From positions 1 to 38,707 of the forward strand of contig CAKQXQ010000020.1 in NCBI GenBank assembly GCA_934292805.1: a stretch of DNA of 38,707 nucleotides, in the 5' to 3' direction. The notes beneath the pieces were generated by a model. The model ran no database searches. It had not been told where the DNA came from and was given only the letters and a program-made list of their open reading frames with translations. This document shows positions 1 to 7,991 of the stretch, one piece after another. This DNA comes from an uncultured Roseburia sp. (lineage in GTDB: Bacteria; Bacillota; Clostridia; Lachnospirales; Lachnospiraceae). The translations under genes were made by a program, and so were the position numbers. Every line of letters starts with the position of its first letter. Position 1 is the stretch's first letter.

Positions 1-423
1 TATGCAAAATACGAAGTGATCGAGACACTGCTTCCGTATCTGGATACTTACTTAATGGATATTAAGCATATGAATCCGGAAAAGCACAAAGAATATACAG
101 GTCATGATAATCTCAGGATGATAGAGAATGCACTCAGGGTAGCCCACAGTGGACAGACAGAACTGATCATCCGCGTACCTGTTATTCCGGGATTCAATGC
201 TACAGAGCAGGAATTGCTTGATATAGCAAAGTTTGCAGATACCTTACCGGGCGTCAGACAGATCCACATATTGCCTTATCATAACTTTGGTCAGGGAAAA
301 TACGAAGGATTGAACAGAGACTATCCAATGGGAGATACAGAGAAGCCTTCCAATGAGCAGATGAAGGCATTTCAGGAAATGATCCAAAAAAATACATCAT
401 TACACTGCCAGATTGGTGGTTAA
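1..423 (+). CDS. Glycyl-radical enzyme activating protein (radical SAM), 3' part only
   Basis: The reading frame is open from base 1 and ends at TAA 421-423, so only the last 140 residues are present. The segment with MDIKHMNPEKHKEYTG and then IIRVPVIPGFNATEQE matches the C-terminal half of pyruvate formate-lyase activase-like radical SAM enzymes, which use S-adenosylmethionine and a 4Fe-4S cluster to install the glycyl radical on a partner enzyme. The cluster-binding CxxxCxxC motif belongs to the N-terminal half and lies outside the window. The LPYHNFGQGKYEGL stretch near the end is also typical. The partner glycyl-radical enzyme would be expected just upstream, so its substrate (formate-lyase, choline, diol or another) cannot be told. 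A strong terminator follows directly. Confidence 0.85.
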   Translation, partial: YAKYEVIETLLPYLDTYLMDIKHMNPEKHKEYTGHDNLRMIENALRVAHSGQTELIIRVPVIPGFNATEQELLDIAKFADTLPGVRQIHILPYHNFGQGKYEGLNRDYPMGDTEKPSNEQMKAFQEMIQKNTSLHCQIGG

Positions 424-430
424 CGGAACG

Positions 431-470
431 AAAGCCGGGTATACTATATTGTGGTATATCCGGTTTTTTA
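431..470 (+). terminator. Rho-independent terminator of the activase gene
   Basis: Bases 435-444 (ccgggtatac) pair with 454-463 (gtatatccgg) with one G-T pair and a 9-nt loop. Six T follow at 464-469, and three A precede the stem. It starts 8 bases after the stop codon. Confidence 0.85.
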
Positions 471-471
471 T

Positions 472-610
472 CTAATAGGATTCAGGTTTCAAAAGGTCTG
501 CATTTAAATTCATACTAGCAGATTGCACAAAAGAAACTTTTCATATTTCTTTTGTGTAATTTGCCAATAAAGATTGTGAAGCAGACCTTTAGACACCTGA
601 ATCCTAATAG
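472..610. repeat. 139-nt snap-back palindromic element (MITE-like)
   Basis: Almost the whole interval folds back on itself. The outer arms 472-501 and 581-610 pair over 30 positions with three mismatches; the ends read taggattcaggt and acctgaatccta. An inner stem pairs 518-536 with 546-564 over 19 positions with two G-T wobbles around a 9-nt loop. Only 502-517 against 565-580 pairs poorly. There is no coding potential. Such structures are typical of miniature inverted-repeat elements or of transcribed hairpin RNAs. It fills most of the gap between the activase terminator and the lipoprotein gene. Confidence 0.75.
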
Positions 611-691
611 AAAATTTTGTTATTTTTTCACAATTGAAAGAAGTGTATGGGTAGTTTTTGACACTACCATTTAGTAGAAAGAGGAATAGAA

Positions 692-1588
692 ATGAAGAGA
701 AAAAAACGATTGTTATGGTTGATCGCAGCAGTTTTATTAACGACAGGATGTGGTGGAACAGATAAAAATGTCAGCCCATCTGAGACGGAGCAAATACCTT
801 CTGAGACAGTAGGAGAAGCGTCATTGCCGGCATATAGTAATCTGTCAGAGGAACAGATGCGGGAGCAATTCGAGACAGAGCTTATTCAGGCAGGAGCAGC
901 AGAAACAGATGCACAAAAAAGTATGGCAATCGTGAAAGAATACAATGATACCATACAAAACACCTCCCTTGTCGAAGAAGGATATGCATCGTTTGATATG
1001 ACAATGCCGGAATATGATATTGATGTAATACAGGATTTATGGATGAAAAAAAATCCGGATTTTATCGGATACAATTGCAGGATCACTGCATTCGGACTGA
1101 TGAAAGATCTGATCACGGTGCAGGATACAGGCGAACGGAATACAGAATACTTGTTTTTGGATGAGGCAGCTCTTGATACAGGAGAGCTTTTTACGTCAGA
1201 GGAAAGAGAAAAGTTTGAAACAGTTTTCTCAGAGATCAAAACTGATTCATCCACAGATACGAAGAAGCAGATCGAGGTGCAGAGAGAATATTGGAAAAAA
1301 GCAGGTGTAACATTCGAAGATAACAGTAAGCTGTCCCTGATCACAGTTTATCTTCATTCGCATATTGACGAGAATGAAAACAGTCTGATCGCCGGACATG
1401 CAGGGGTGCTGTTAGATACAGGAAATGAACTTCTTTTCTTTGAAAAAATTTCATTTGAGCTGCCATATCAGCTCATCCGCTTTGCAGACAGGAAGCAGTT
1501 AAAAGAATATCTGATGAGATGCTACGATGTAGATACTACAGGGGAATGTGCAAGCCCATTTATTCTTGAAAATGACAACGTATTATAA
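692..1588 (+). CDS. Putative lipoprotein, DUF4300-like
   Basis: A 298-residue protein that starts with a basic N-terminus (MKRKKR), a hydrophobic stretch at about residues 7-18 and a cysteine at position 20 in LLTTGC. This is a plausible lipobox, although the -3 residue is Thr rather than the usual Leu. After a Ser/Thr/Glu-rich spacer comes a single alpha/beta-looking domain (about 45-298) beginning LPAYSNLSEEQ. It resembles the DUF4300 family of Gram-positive lipoproteins of unknown function; that match is from memory and moderate. The start at 692 has an AAAGAGG ribosome site 6 bases upstream. The gene stands alone between the palindrome and the ABC-F promoter. The product is predicted to be membrane-anchored on the outer face; no function can be assigned. 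Confidence 0.75.
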   Translation: MKRKKRLLWLIAAVLLTTGCGGTDKNVSPSETEQIPSETVGEASLPAYSNLSEEQMREQFETELIQAGAAETDAQKSMAIVKEYNDTIQNTSLVEEGYASFDMTMPEYDIDVIQDLWMKKNPDFIGYNCRITAFGLMKDLITVQDTGERNTEYLFLDEAALDTGELFTSEEREKFETVFSEIKTDSSTDTKKQIEVQREYWKKAGVTFEDNSKLSLITVYLHSHIDENENSLIAGHAGVLLDTGNELLFFEKISFELPYQLIRFADRKQLKEYLMRCYDVDTTGECASPFILENDNVL

Positions 1589-1646
1589 TTTCATTTCTTC
1601 AAAAATAACATTGATCCCTGAACAGTGCAAAAAATGTGTTTTAACA

Positions 1647-1675
1647 TTGTGACAGTGAAAAAGATATGCTACAAT
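1647..1675 (+). promoter_or_regulatory. Sigma-A-type promoter of the ABC-F gene
   Basis: TTGTGA at 1647-1652, a 17-base spacer and TACAAT at 1670-1675, with an extended -10 TG at 1667-1668. Transcription would begin near 1682, leaving a leader of about 50 bases. This also argues that the in-frame start at 1625 is not used. Confidence 0.7.
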
Positions 1676-1732
1676 AACCGGTGTCCTTTAATAATCAACA
1701 ATATTTTATGTGATAGAAAGAACAGGTATTTT

Positions 1733-3547
1733 ATGATAAAAGCAGAAAAATTATCGTATTCCTTCCCACAGAAGGATTTATATAACAAAATATCATTTAC
1801 ACTGGAAGATGATGTGCACTGTGCATTTATCGGCACGAACGGAACCGGAAAGAGTACATTAGTGGATATGATCTTACGGCCGGATGAGTATCTCTATGAT
1901 GGGAAGCTGATCGTTGATGTTCCCGGAAGAATCGGGTACGTCAGCCAGTTTTATTCGTCCGATGAAGAGAAAGAGGTTACCGTTTTTGATTATCTTTCTG
2001 AGGAATTCGTACGTCTGCAGAACAAGATAAACCAGATCTGTGACGAGATGGCAACAGCAGAGGATTTTGATGAAGTGATGGAACGTTATCAGACTGCAAT
2101 GGATGAATTCCAGGCTGTTGATGGAGATTTTTACGAGAGCAATATCAGAAAGCAGTTAAAGCTTGCCAATCTCAGTGATTATGAAAATCAGTTATTGACA
2201 AACTTAAGTGGTGGTGAGTTCAAGCTTGTACAGGTGATCCGGGAAATGATGATCAGTCCGAAGTTCATCATTATGGACGAGCCGGATGTCTTTTTGGACT
2301 TTGAGCATCTGAATGCACTTAAGAATCTGATCAATGCCCACAAGGGTACTTTACTTGTGATCACACATAACCGTTATCTGTTAAACCACTGCTTTAATAA
2401 AATCCTGCATCTTGAGAATGCAGAGATCCAGGAGTTTGAAGGCAGCTATATCGAATACAATTTTGCCATGCTTCAGATGAAAATCGAGCAGCAGGAGCTT
2501 GCAGCCGCAGATATGGAAGAAATCGAACGGAACCGCAGGCTGGTGGAGCGTCTGAGAAAAGAAGCCACAAAGATTGACAGTGCAACCAGAGGAAGGACAT
2601 TAAAGGCAAGAGTGTCCTTATTAGAACGTCTGGAAGCAAGAAAAACAAAATCACCATTCGTAGATATTAAACAGCCGGCGATTGAATTATATACAAAGCA
2701 GCAGCGGGAAATACCGGAAGAACAGAAAAAAACGTCAATGCAGCCGGAACAGATTTCGGAAGAAAAACCACTGGCACAGAATGAGGATGAACCGGTTTTA
2801 AAAGTAGAAGATTATAGTATCGCATTCGAACGTGAGATTTTAGACCGTGTTTCTTTTGAATTGCATGACGGAGAAAAAGTTGCGATCGTAGGTCCGAACG
2901 GAACCGGAAAGACAACTATACTGCGTGAGATATATAAAAATACGAATCCATCGATCAAAGCAGATCCACAAAAGAAGATTGCGTATCTGTCACAGATGCA
3001 TGGAGAAGTATTCAATGAAAAAGAGACGGTTCTGAAAAACTTTGAGGATACCGGATTCGAGAAAGAGGCAGACATTGTAGAATATCTGAAAACATATGGT
3101 TTTGAAGAAGAGCTGGTTTACAACCGGGTAGAGAATCTTTCCGGTGGGGAGAAGAATCTTCTGCAGCTTGCAAGGATATCCAGAATGGATGCCGATCTGT
3201 TGCTGCTTGATGAGCCGACCAGCCACCTGGATACGTACTCACAGCTTGCATTAGAGCATGCGATCGAAAACTATAAAGGAACGGTATTAATGGTTTCCCA
3301 TGACTTTTATACTGTGGCAAACTGCATGGACTATGTACTTTTGGTGGAAGATAAGAAATTCCGCAAAATAAGTATCCGTAAGTTCCGGAAAATGATTTAT
3401 GCAGATCATTTTGACAAAGATTATCTGGAACTGGAGCAGAAGAAAAAAGAGACAGAGAACCGGATCGCATTTTTACTTCAGGCAGGAAAGTTTGAAGACG
3501 CAAGAAAGTGCAGTGAGGATCTCGAAAGAATCATTGATAAAATGTAA
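1733..3547 (+). CDS. ABC-F subfamily ATPase (ribosome-associated)
   Basis: A 604-residue soluble protein with two nucleotide-binding domains and no membrane segments, the mark of ABC-F translation factors. Domain 1 has Walker A at 34-42 (GTNGTGKST), signature LSGGE at 158-162 and Walker B MDEP with Glu183. Domain 2 has Walker A at 387-395 (GPNGTGKTT), LSGGE at 469-473 and DEP with Glu494. Both catalytic glutamates are kept. A charged interdomain linker (about 245-350) and a helical C-terminal tail (about 555-604) are present. Family members act at the ribosomal E site, either as housekeeping factors or in resistance to ribosome-targeting antibiotics; the sequence does not decide which. An upstream in-frame ATG at 1625 is rejected because it precedes the promoter. 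The next genes are a GntR regulator and a membrane protein. Confidence 0.9.
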   Translation: MIKAEKLSYSFPQKDLYNKISFTLEDDVHCAFIGTNGTGKSTLVDMILRPDEYLYDGKLIVDVPGRIGYVSQFYSSDEEKEVTVFDYLSEEFVRLQNKINQICDEMATAEDFDEVMERYQTAMDEFQAVDGDFYESNIRKQLKLANLSDYENQLLTNLSGGEFKLVQVIREMMISPKFIIMDEPDVFLDFEHLNALKNLINAHKGTLLVITHNRYLLNHCFNKILHLENAEIQEFEGSYIEYNFAMLQMKIEQQELAAADMEEIERNRRLVERLRKEATKIDSATRGRTLKARVSLLERLEARKTKSPFVDIKQPAIELYTKQQREIPEEQKKTSMQPEQISEEKPLAQNEDEPVLKVEDYSIAFEREILDRVSFELHDGEKVAIVGPNGTGKTTILREIYKNTNPSIKADPQKKIAYLSQMHGEVFNEKETVLKNFEDTGFEKEADIVEYLKTYGFEEELVYNRVENLSGGEKNLLQLARISRMDADLLLLDEPTSHLDTYSQLALEHAIENYKGTVLMVSHDFYTVANCMDYVLLVEDKKFRKISIRKFRKMIYADHFDKDYLELEQKKKETENRIAFLLQAGKFEDARKCSEDLERIIDKM

Positions 3548-3557
3548 AATAGGAAAC

Positions 3558-3585
3558 TTGACATATGTATCATTTGTATTATAAT
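3558..3585 (+). promoter_or_regulatory. Consensus promoter of the gntR operon
   Basis: TTGACA at 3558-3563, a 16-base spacer and TATAAT at 3580-3585, a perfect match in both boxes. It lies just after the ABC-F stop codon and is embedded in the inverted repeat 3563-3607, so a bound dimer would cover the -10 box. Confidence 0.85.
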
Positions 3586-3607
3586 AGATAATACAAATGA
3601 TACATAT
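3563..3607. promoter_or_regulatory. 19-bp perfect inverted repeat: probable GntR operator and ABC-F terminator
   Basis: Bases 3563-3581 and 3589-3607 are exact reverse complements (arm atatgtatcatttgtatta) around a 7-base centre. The left arm covers the promoter spacer and part of the -10 box, and the right arm covers the predicted transcription start. That is the arrangement of an autorepression operator for the GntR gene 40 bases downstream. Because seven T (3607-3613) follow the right arm, RNA read from the ABC-F gene could also form a terminator here. Confidence 0.7.
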
Positions 3608-3647
3608 TTTTTTGAATTATCAGACCGGTGGTTTGGAGGTGGAGCAG

Positions 3648-4007
3648 ATGGTTATATCAATCAATGAAATGTCAGAAATTCCAATCTATCAGCAGATCAG
3701 GAATCAGATCGTACAGGGGATTTCTGATGGAAGGCTTGCACCGGGAGAGCAGCTGCCGACAGTGAGGGGGCTGGCAGAAGAGATTGGGATCAATTCCATG
3801 ACGGTGAACAAAGCGTATGCATTGTTAAAGCAGGAAGGATATATTTATGCGGACAGACGGAGCGGTGCGAGAGTCAGGAAGGAATTCACAGAGAAACAGG
3901 CACTTTCAGAGAAATCAGAAGAACTGCTGCAGCAGATCATATCGGAAGCGAAGGTAAGCGGAATCGGGAAAGAGGATTTTTTTCAAATCTGTGAAAAATA
4001 TTTCTAA
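3648..4007 (+). CDS. GntR-family transcriptional regulator, YtrA type
   Basis: A 119-residue protein with one winged helix-turn-helix domain at about residues 10-75: PIYQQIRNQIVQGI, then GEQLPTVRGLAEEIG, then NSMTVNKAYALLKQEGYI. It has only a short helical tail (about 80-119) and no ligand-binding domain, which is the layout of the YtrA subfamily. These proteins usually repress an adjacent transporter or membrane-protein operon. The start at 3648 follows GGAGGTGGAG; an in-frame ATG at 3597 lies inside the operator and has no ribosome site. The DUF5808 membrane protein follows after 69 bases and is very likely its co-transcribed target. Confidence 0.9.
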   Translation: MVISINEMSEIPIYQQIRNQIVQGISDGRLAPGEQLPTVRGLAEEIGINSMTVNKAYALLKQEGYIYADRRSGARVRKEFTEKQALSEKSEELLQQIISEAKVSGIGKEDFFQICEKYF

Positions 4008-4076
4008 AATAAAATTGTAAAAAGTAAAAAATATTATAAAAAGTGAAAAATCAGGAAAGAGTTGGAGGAGAAAAGC

Positions 4077-5483
4077 ATGCTGCTTAATATAATAATGCTT
4101 GTAGCAATGTATCCGGTGATTTTTGTGATGTACTTCTTGTTCCGGGTACAATATAAATATACCAATGGCTGTCTTTTTGCTGTGAATATGAAACCTGAGT
4201 GGATAAGGGAACAAAAAGTGGAAGCAATTGTGGAAAAATTTAAAAAGGAAATAAAAAGTTACTTTATTGTTCTTCTTTTCGTTCCGCTTACCAGTTTTCT
4301 GATCAGGTATTCATCGATCCAGATAACAATCTGGACAATGTGGGTCATACTTGCGATCATGCTTATGTGTCTGCCTCTGATCCATGCCAATCATGCATTG
4401 AAAGCCTGGAAAAAAGAACAGTGTCTGTATAAAGAGGCAGAAGCAGAACGTTATGTGGAGCTGAAGGCAGTCGGTAAAATACGAAAAGTAAAGTTTACGA
4501 CATTTCTGATTCCCAATATAGCCGGACTGGCTGGTGCGATCCTTCCAATTGTGATCGAAAAGCTTCATCCGGAGTTTGCAAAAATCGTGGAGACAGAAAG
4601 CGTCTGCTGGATCTGTATTTTAATGTGGCTGTGTGGTCTGCTGATCTGGGCTTGTGCTGTCTGGATGGATCGCCAGCCCGTCACTGTGATCTGTTATGAC
4701 AGTGATACAAATATTAATTATACAAGGGCCAGAAAAAACATCTGGAAGAACTTCTGGCTTATAACAAACTGGACGAATACTGCATTTATAGCAATGATAC
4801 TTGTATCGGCAATATGTCTGGAGAATATGGGCTATGGAGTGCTGATCTCTGCAGTTATATATACGCTTATCATCGTAATGCTGTGTTTTCCGCTTATGCA
4901 TCAGCTCGGCAAAGTGGAAGGGGTATATGAGAAGAAGAGAGATCTTTATGACAGCGAGGAAGATGACAGACACTGGATCGGAGGGATTTTCTATTATAAT
5001 CCGGCAGATCATCGCACGATCGTAACGAAGAAAATCGGAATCGGAACAACAACCAATCTGGCTACACCAGTCGGAAAGGGTGCAGCGATTTTTTCAGTGA
5101 TCATTACGGTCATTACGATCCCGGCAGTGTGTGTATGGGTTATTATGCTTGAGTTTACGCCGATCCGGCTTGTGGTAGAGAATCAGACACTTTATGCAAA
5201 GCAGCTGAATACAGATTATAAGATCGATATCACAGATATCAGAGATCTCGAGAAAATAACTGAATTGCCTTCCTGGAGCAAATCAAACGGAAGTGCGATG
5301 GATACACTGGAGAAAGGAACCTTTTTCGTCCGCAACGTTGGAAAGTGTGAGGTTTTCTTAAATCCGGAAAATACAGAATTTCTGCATTTTTCTGCGGACG
5401 GAACCGAATATTACATGAGTGGGACGGATGATGCACAGACAAGGGAAATATACGAATCACTGAACTCCTTTCAGATGCAATAG
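4077..5483 (+). CDS. DUF5808 multi-pass membrane protein
   Basis: A 468-residue membrane protein. Hydrophobic segments lie at about residues 2-23, 62-80, 83-104, 141-160, 177-196, 233-249, 255-275 and 337-358. The cytosolic stretch around 293-330 contains HWIGGIFYYNPADHR and then KKIGIGTTTN, the W-G-YYNP-G-G-N pattern of the DUF5808 domain. After the last membrane segment comes a beta-rich tail (about 365-465) that looks like a bacterial PH-type domain. Such proteins are repeatedly paired with YtrA-type GntR regulators, as here; their role is not established, and envelope stress sensing is only an inference. The start at 4077 has GGAGGAG 6 bases upstream; the in-frame TTG at 4062 is less likely. 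Confidence 0.85.
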   Translation: MLLNIIMLVAMYPVIFVMYFLFRVQYKYTNGCLFAVNMKPEWIREQKVEAIVEKFKKEIKSYFIVLLFVPLTSFLIRYSSIQITIWTMWVILAIMLMCLPLIHANHALKAWKKEQCLYKEAEAERYVELKAVGKIRKVKFTTFLIPNIAGLAGAILPIVIEKLHPEFAKIVETESVCWICILMWLCGLLIWACAVWMDRQPVTVICYDSDTNINYTRARKNIWKNFWLITNWTNTAFIAMILVSAICLENMGYGVLISAVIYTLIIVMLCFPLMHQLGKVEGVYEKKRDLYDSEEDDRHWIGGIFYYNPADHRTIVTKKIGIGTTTNLATPVGKGAAIFSVIITVITIPAVCVWVIMLEFTPIRLVVENQTLYAKQLNTDYKIDITDIRDLEKITELPSWSKSNGSAMDTLEKGTFFVRNVGKCEVFLNPENTEFLHFSADGTEYYMSGTDDAQTREIYESLNSFQMQ

Positions 5484-5495
5484 AAATATTTTGGA

Positions 5496-5541
5496 ATAAA
5501 GAACAGGACGAAGCCGGATATGGCTTCGTCCTGTTCTTTAT
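5496..5541. terminator. Bidirectional terminator between convergent genes
   Basis: A 20-bp perfect stem (5496-5515 with 5522-5541, core gaacaggacgaagcc) around a 6-base loop. The stem ends are A/T-rich, so it can end transcription of the DUF5808 gene from the left and the GH13 gene from the right. Confidence 0.85.
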
Positions 5542-5574
5542 CTTAAGAATTATCGTAACGGAACAGTTACGGAT

Positions 5575-6885
5575 TTATCCTTCCAGCTTCCAGTAGAAGG
5601 CACTGTAAGGTGGAAGATCACTTCCACAGTTAAAGTGATGTGGTTCTCCGGTGATAAGGTCAATCGCAGACTGGCATCCTGCATCGAAATTTGCATGGAA
5701 AGAAGCTTCATCTGCATTAATTGCAACAAGAACACGTTCACAGTCTGTTTTCCGCTCGAAAATGCACTGTCTGTTTGTCAGAACTAAAGAACGGAAATCA
5801 CCATAATTTAAAGCATTGGAGTTCTTCTTTGCAGCGGCAAGCTGTGCGATAAAATCAGTAAGCGTATTCCATTCCGGTTTTTCAAAGCAGGCACGGAGTG
5901 CCGGATCGCCATCTTCTTTTCTCGCTTTCGCACCCCATTCACTTCCATAATAGACGCATGGGATACCAGGCATTCCAAAAGAAAGTGCATAAATGAGAGG
6001 CAGATGCTTTTCATTTGTCAGTATGCTTGCAATACGGGTCACATCATGGTTATCTACAAAAGATAAAAGATGTTTTCCTTTATATAAGGTCCAGTTGTCA
6101 GGACCAAACTGTCGCAGCAGGGAGTGATTGATCTCAAACAGATTCATGCTGTTAAAGCTGGAATAGAGTCCCTTATAGCACTCATAGTTTGTGACAGAGT
6201 GAAGCATGGAGTCGTTCATCCACTGATTATAATCTCCGTGAAGCGTTTCGCCGACTAAGAAGAAGTCCGGTTTTAAACTGTCACAGAAAGAACGCAGTCT
6301 TCTCAAAAAATCATGGTCAAGACAGTATGCAACATCTAATCGTAAACCATCGATGTCAAATTCTTCTACCCAGCCTTTTATACAGGAGAAAATATGCTGT
6401 ATCACTTCTTCGTTGCGGAGATTTAATTTTACAAGGTCGTAATTGCCCTCCCAGCCTTCATACCATAGTCCGTCATTGTAATTCGAATTTCCGTCGAAGC
6501 TGATGTGGAACCAGTCTTTGTAAGGAGAATCCCATTTCTTTTCCAAAACGTCTGTAAAAGCCCAGAAACCTCTTCCAACATGATTAAAGACACCATCTAA
6601 TACGACTTTGATCCCTGCGGCATGGAGATTATCACAGACATTTTTGAAATCTTCATTTGTACCAAGACGGGTATCGATTTTTGTATAATCCCTTGTATTA
6701 TATCCATGTGTATCGGATTCAAATACAGGTGAGAAATAAATAGCGTTGGCACCCAGTTTACTGATATGAGGGATCCAGTCATTTACTTTTAAAATACGGT
6801 GATTTAAAATACCATCATTTTCAAATGGTGCACCACAGAATCCGAGAGGATAAATTTGATAAAATACACTTTCATAAGCCCACAT
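5575..6885 (-). CDS. GH13 alpha-amylase family glycoside hydrolase, intracellular
   Basis: A 436-residue protein with a complete GH13 TIM-barrel signature: region I DGVFNH (97-102), region II GLRLDVA with nucleophile Asp184, region III GETLHGD with acid/base Glu213, and region IV FVDNHD with Asp281. A short beta-domain follows (about 370-436). There is no signal peptide and no carbohydrate-binding module, so it most likely acts in the cytosol on imported alpha-1,4-linked oligosaccharides in the manner of maltodextrin glucosidases, cyclomaltodextrinases or neopullulanases; exact specificity cannot be read. The start has GGAGG 7 bases upstream. It lies 25 bases after proC on the same strand and is probably co-transcribed from the proC promoter. 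Confidence 0.9.
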   Translation of the reverse strand: MWAYESVFYQIYPLGFCGAPFENDGILNHRILKVNDWIPHISKLGANAIYFSPVFESDTHGYNTRDYTKIDTRLGTNEDFKNVCDNLHAAGIKVVLDGVFNHVGRGFWAFTDVLEKKWDSPYKDWFHISFDGNSNYNDGLWYEGWEGNYDLVKLNLRNEEVIQHIFSCIKGWVEEFDIDGLRLDVAYCLDHDFLRRLRSFCDSLKPDFFLVGETLHGDYNQWMNDSMLHSVTNYECYKGLYSSFNSMNLFEINHSLLRQFGPDNWTLYKGKHLLSFVDNHDVTRIASILTNEKHLPLIYALSFGMPGIPCVYYGSEWGAKARKEDGDPALRACFEKPEWNTLTDFIAQLAAAKKNSNALNYGDFRSLVLTNRQCIFERKTDCERVLVAINADEASFHANFDAGCQSAIDLITGEPHHFNCGSDLPPYSAFYWKLEG

Positions 6886-6910
6886 AAGAAAGCCTCCATT
6901 GATAAGAAAA

Positions 6911-7723
6911 TTATTTTTTGCTCATTTCCTGTGATTTTTTTACACAGGCCCGCTGTGCCTGTATCACAGTATTTCTCAGACCGCCTGCTTCAAGCGAAGC
7001 GACAGCCTCGATGGTTGTACCACCCGGTGAGCAGACAGCGTCCTTCAATTCACCAGGGTGCTTTCCGGTTTCCAAAACCATTCGGGCTGCACCGAGCACA
7101 GACTGTGCAGCAAACTTATAAGCCTGTGTGCGTGGCATTCCGTCTGCGACAGCTGCATCCGCCATGGCTTCGATAAACATATATACGTAAGCAGGAGAAG
7201 AGCCGGAAACACCGATCACAGCATCCATAAGGCTTTCCGGGATGATTTCAGATTTGCCGAAAGTATCAAAAAGATGCTGTACTTCGGACAGCTCGTCATC
7301 AGATACATTATCATTCACGCAGAGAGCACTCATAGCTTCACCGACAGCTGCCGGGGTATTTGGCATGGCTCGTACAAGCTTTACCGGTCGCACAAAAGCT
7401 GACTCAAGAGCTGCAATTGTTTTGCCGGCGGCAATCGATACGATGACACAGGACTCCTTTAGAACCGGTGCGATCTGAGGGATCACTTCGTCAAATTTAT
7501 TTGGTTTTACTGCGAGAAAAAGGATGTCACTTTCCTTTGCCACAGTTTCATTTGAGAGGGTCGTTTTAATATGGAAAGAAGCCTGCAGTCGTTTTAAAGT
7601 GGCATCTGAATGTGCACTTGCGATCAGATGATCCGGGGCGATCAGTCCGCTGTCTGTCAAGCCATGTATCATGGCACTGCCCATATTACCGGCACCGATA
7701 AAGCCAATCATTTTATCATTCAT
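6911..7723 (-). CDS. proC: Pyrroline-5-carboxylate reductase
   Basis: A 270-residue protein that catalyses the last step of proline synthesis, the NAD(P)H-dependent reduction of 1-pyrroline-5-carboxylate, in the cytosol. The N-terminal Rossmann motif is GAGNMG (10-15). Also visible are FLAVKP, MPNTP at about 121-125 and the substrate-binding GVSGSSPAYVY at about 171-181, followed by SPGGTT and the C-terminal dimerisation helices. The length matches the family. ATG at 7723 (minus strand) is chosen with GGGAAAGGA upstream; a TTG seven codons earlier overlaps that ribosome site and is unlikely. The gene is first in a two-gene unit with the GH13 hydrolase. Confidence 0.95.
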   Translation of the reverse strand: MNDKMIGFIGAGNMGSAMIHGLTDSGLIAPDHLIASAHSDATLKRLQASFHIKTTLSNETVAKESDILFLAVKPNKFDEVIPQIAPVLKESCVIVSIAAGKTIAALESAFVRPVKLVRAMPNTPAAVGEAMSALCVNDNVSDDELSEVQHLFDTFGKSEIIPESLMDAVIGVSGSSPAYVYMFIEAMADAAVADGMPRTQAYKFAAQSVLGAARMVLETGKHPGELKDAVCSPGGTTIEAVASLEAGGLRNTVIQAQRACVKKSQEMSKK

Positions 7724-7795
7724 AAGTCTATATTCCTTTCCCAATATTTATGAAAATAGAATCCGGATAAAATACCGGATAAACATATTTCTTAC

Positions 7796-7824
7796 ATCCT
7801 AGTTCATTAGTGGGAAAACGTCAA
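7796..7824 (-). promoter_or_regulatory. Promoter of proC-GH13 operon
   Basis: On the minus strand, TTGACG (7819-7824), a 17-base spacer and TAGGAT (7796-7801). Between it and the start codon lies an inverted repeat, atccgg at 7761-7766 and ccggat at 7775-7780, that could be a leader hairpin or an operator. Confidence 0.55.
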
Positions 7825-7825
7825 T

Positions 7826-7863
7826 ATAAAACAGCAGAAATGGCCGGTACTCCATTTCTGCTG
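7826..7863 (-). terminator. Terminator of crt
   Basis: Minus-strand transcript: cagcagaaatgg (7863-7852) pairs with ccatttctgctg (7843-7832) over 12 bp around an 8-base loop, followed by TTTTATATT. The U tract is short, so efficiency is uncertain. It sits immediately upstream of the proC promoter. Confidence 0.6.
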
Positions 7864-7991
7864 CTGCTGGGAAACATAGCTATTGGAAATAAAATGTTTC
7901 AGTGTTTATATTGAAATAGGAAGAAACGTAAAGAGTCTGTATAAAATAGTTACGGGAACTTCCTTATAAACCGTAAAAATAAAGCAGGGAT

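Noticed and set aside
1625..1732. In-frame N-terminal extension of the ABC-F protein
   Set aside because: The extension lies over the promoter at 1647-1675, and family proteins start at MIKAEKLSYSF, which is ATG 1733.
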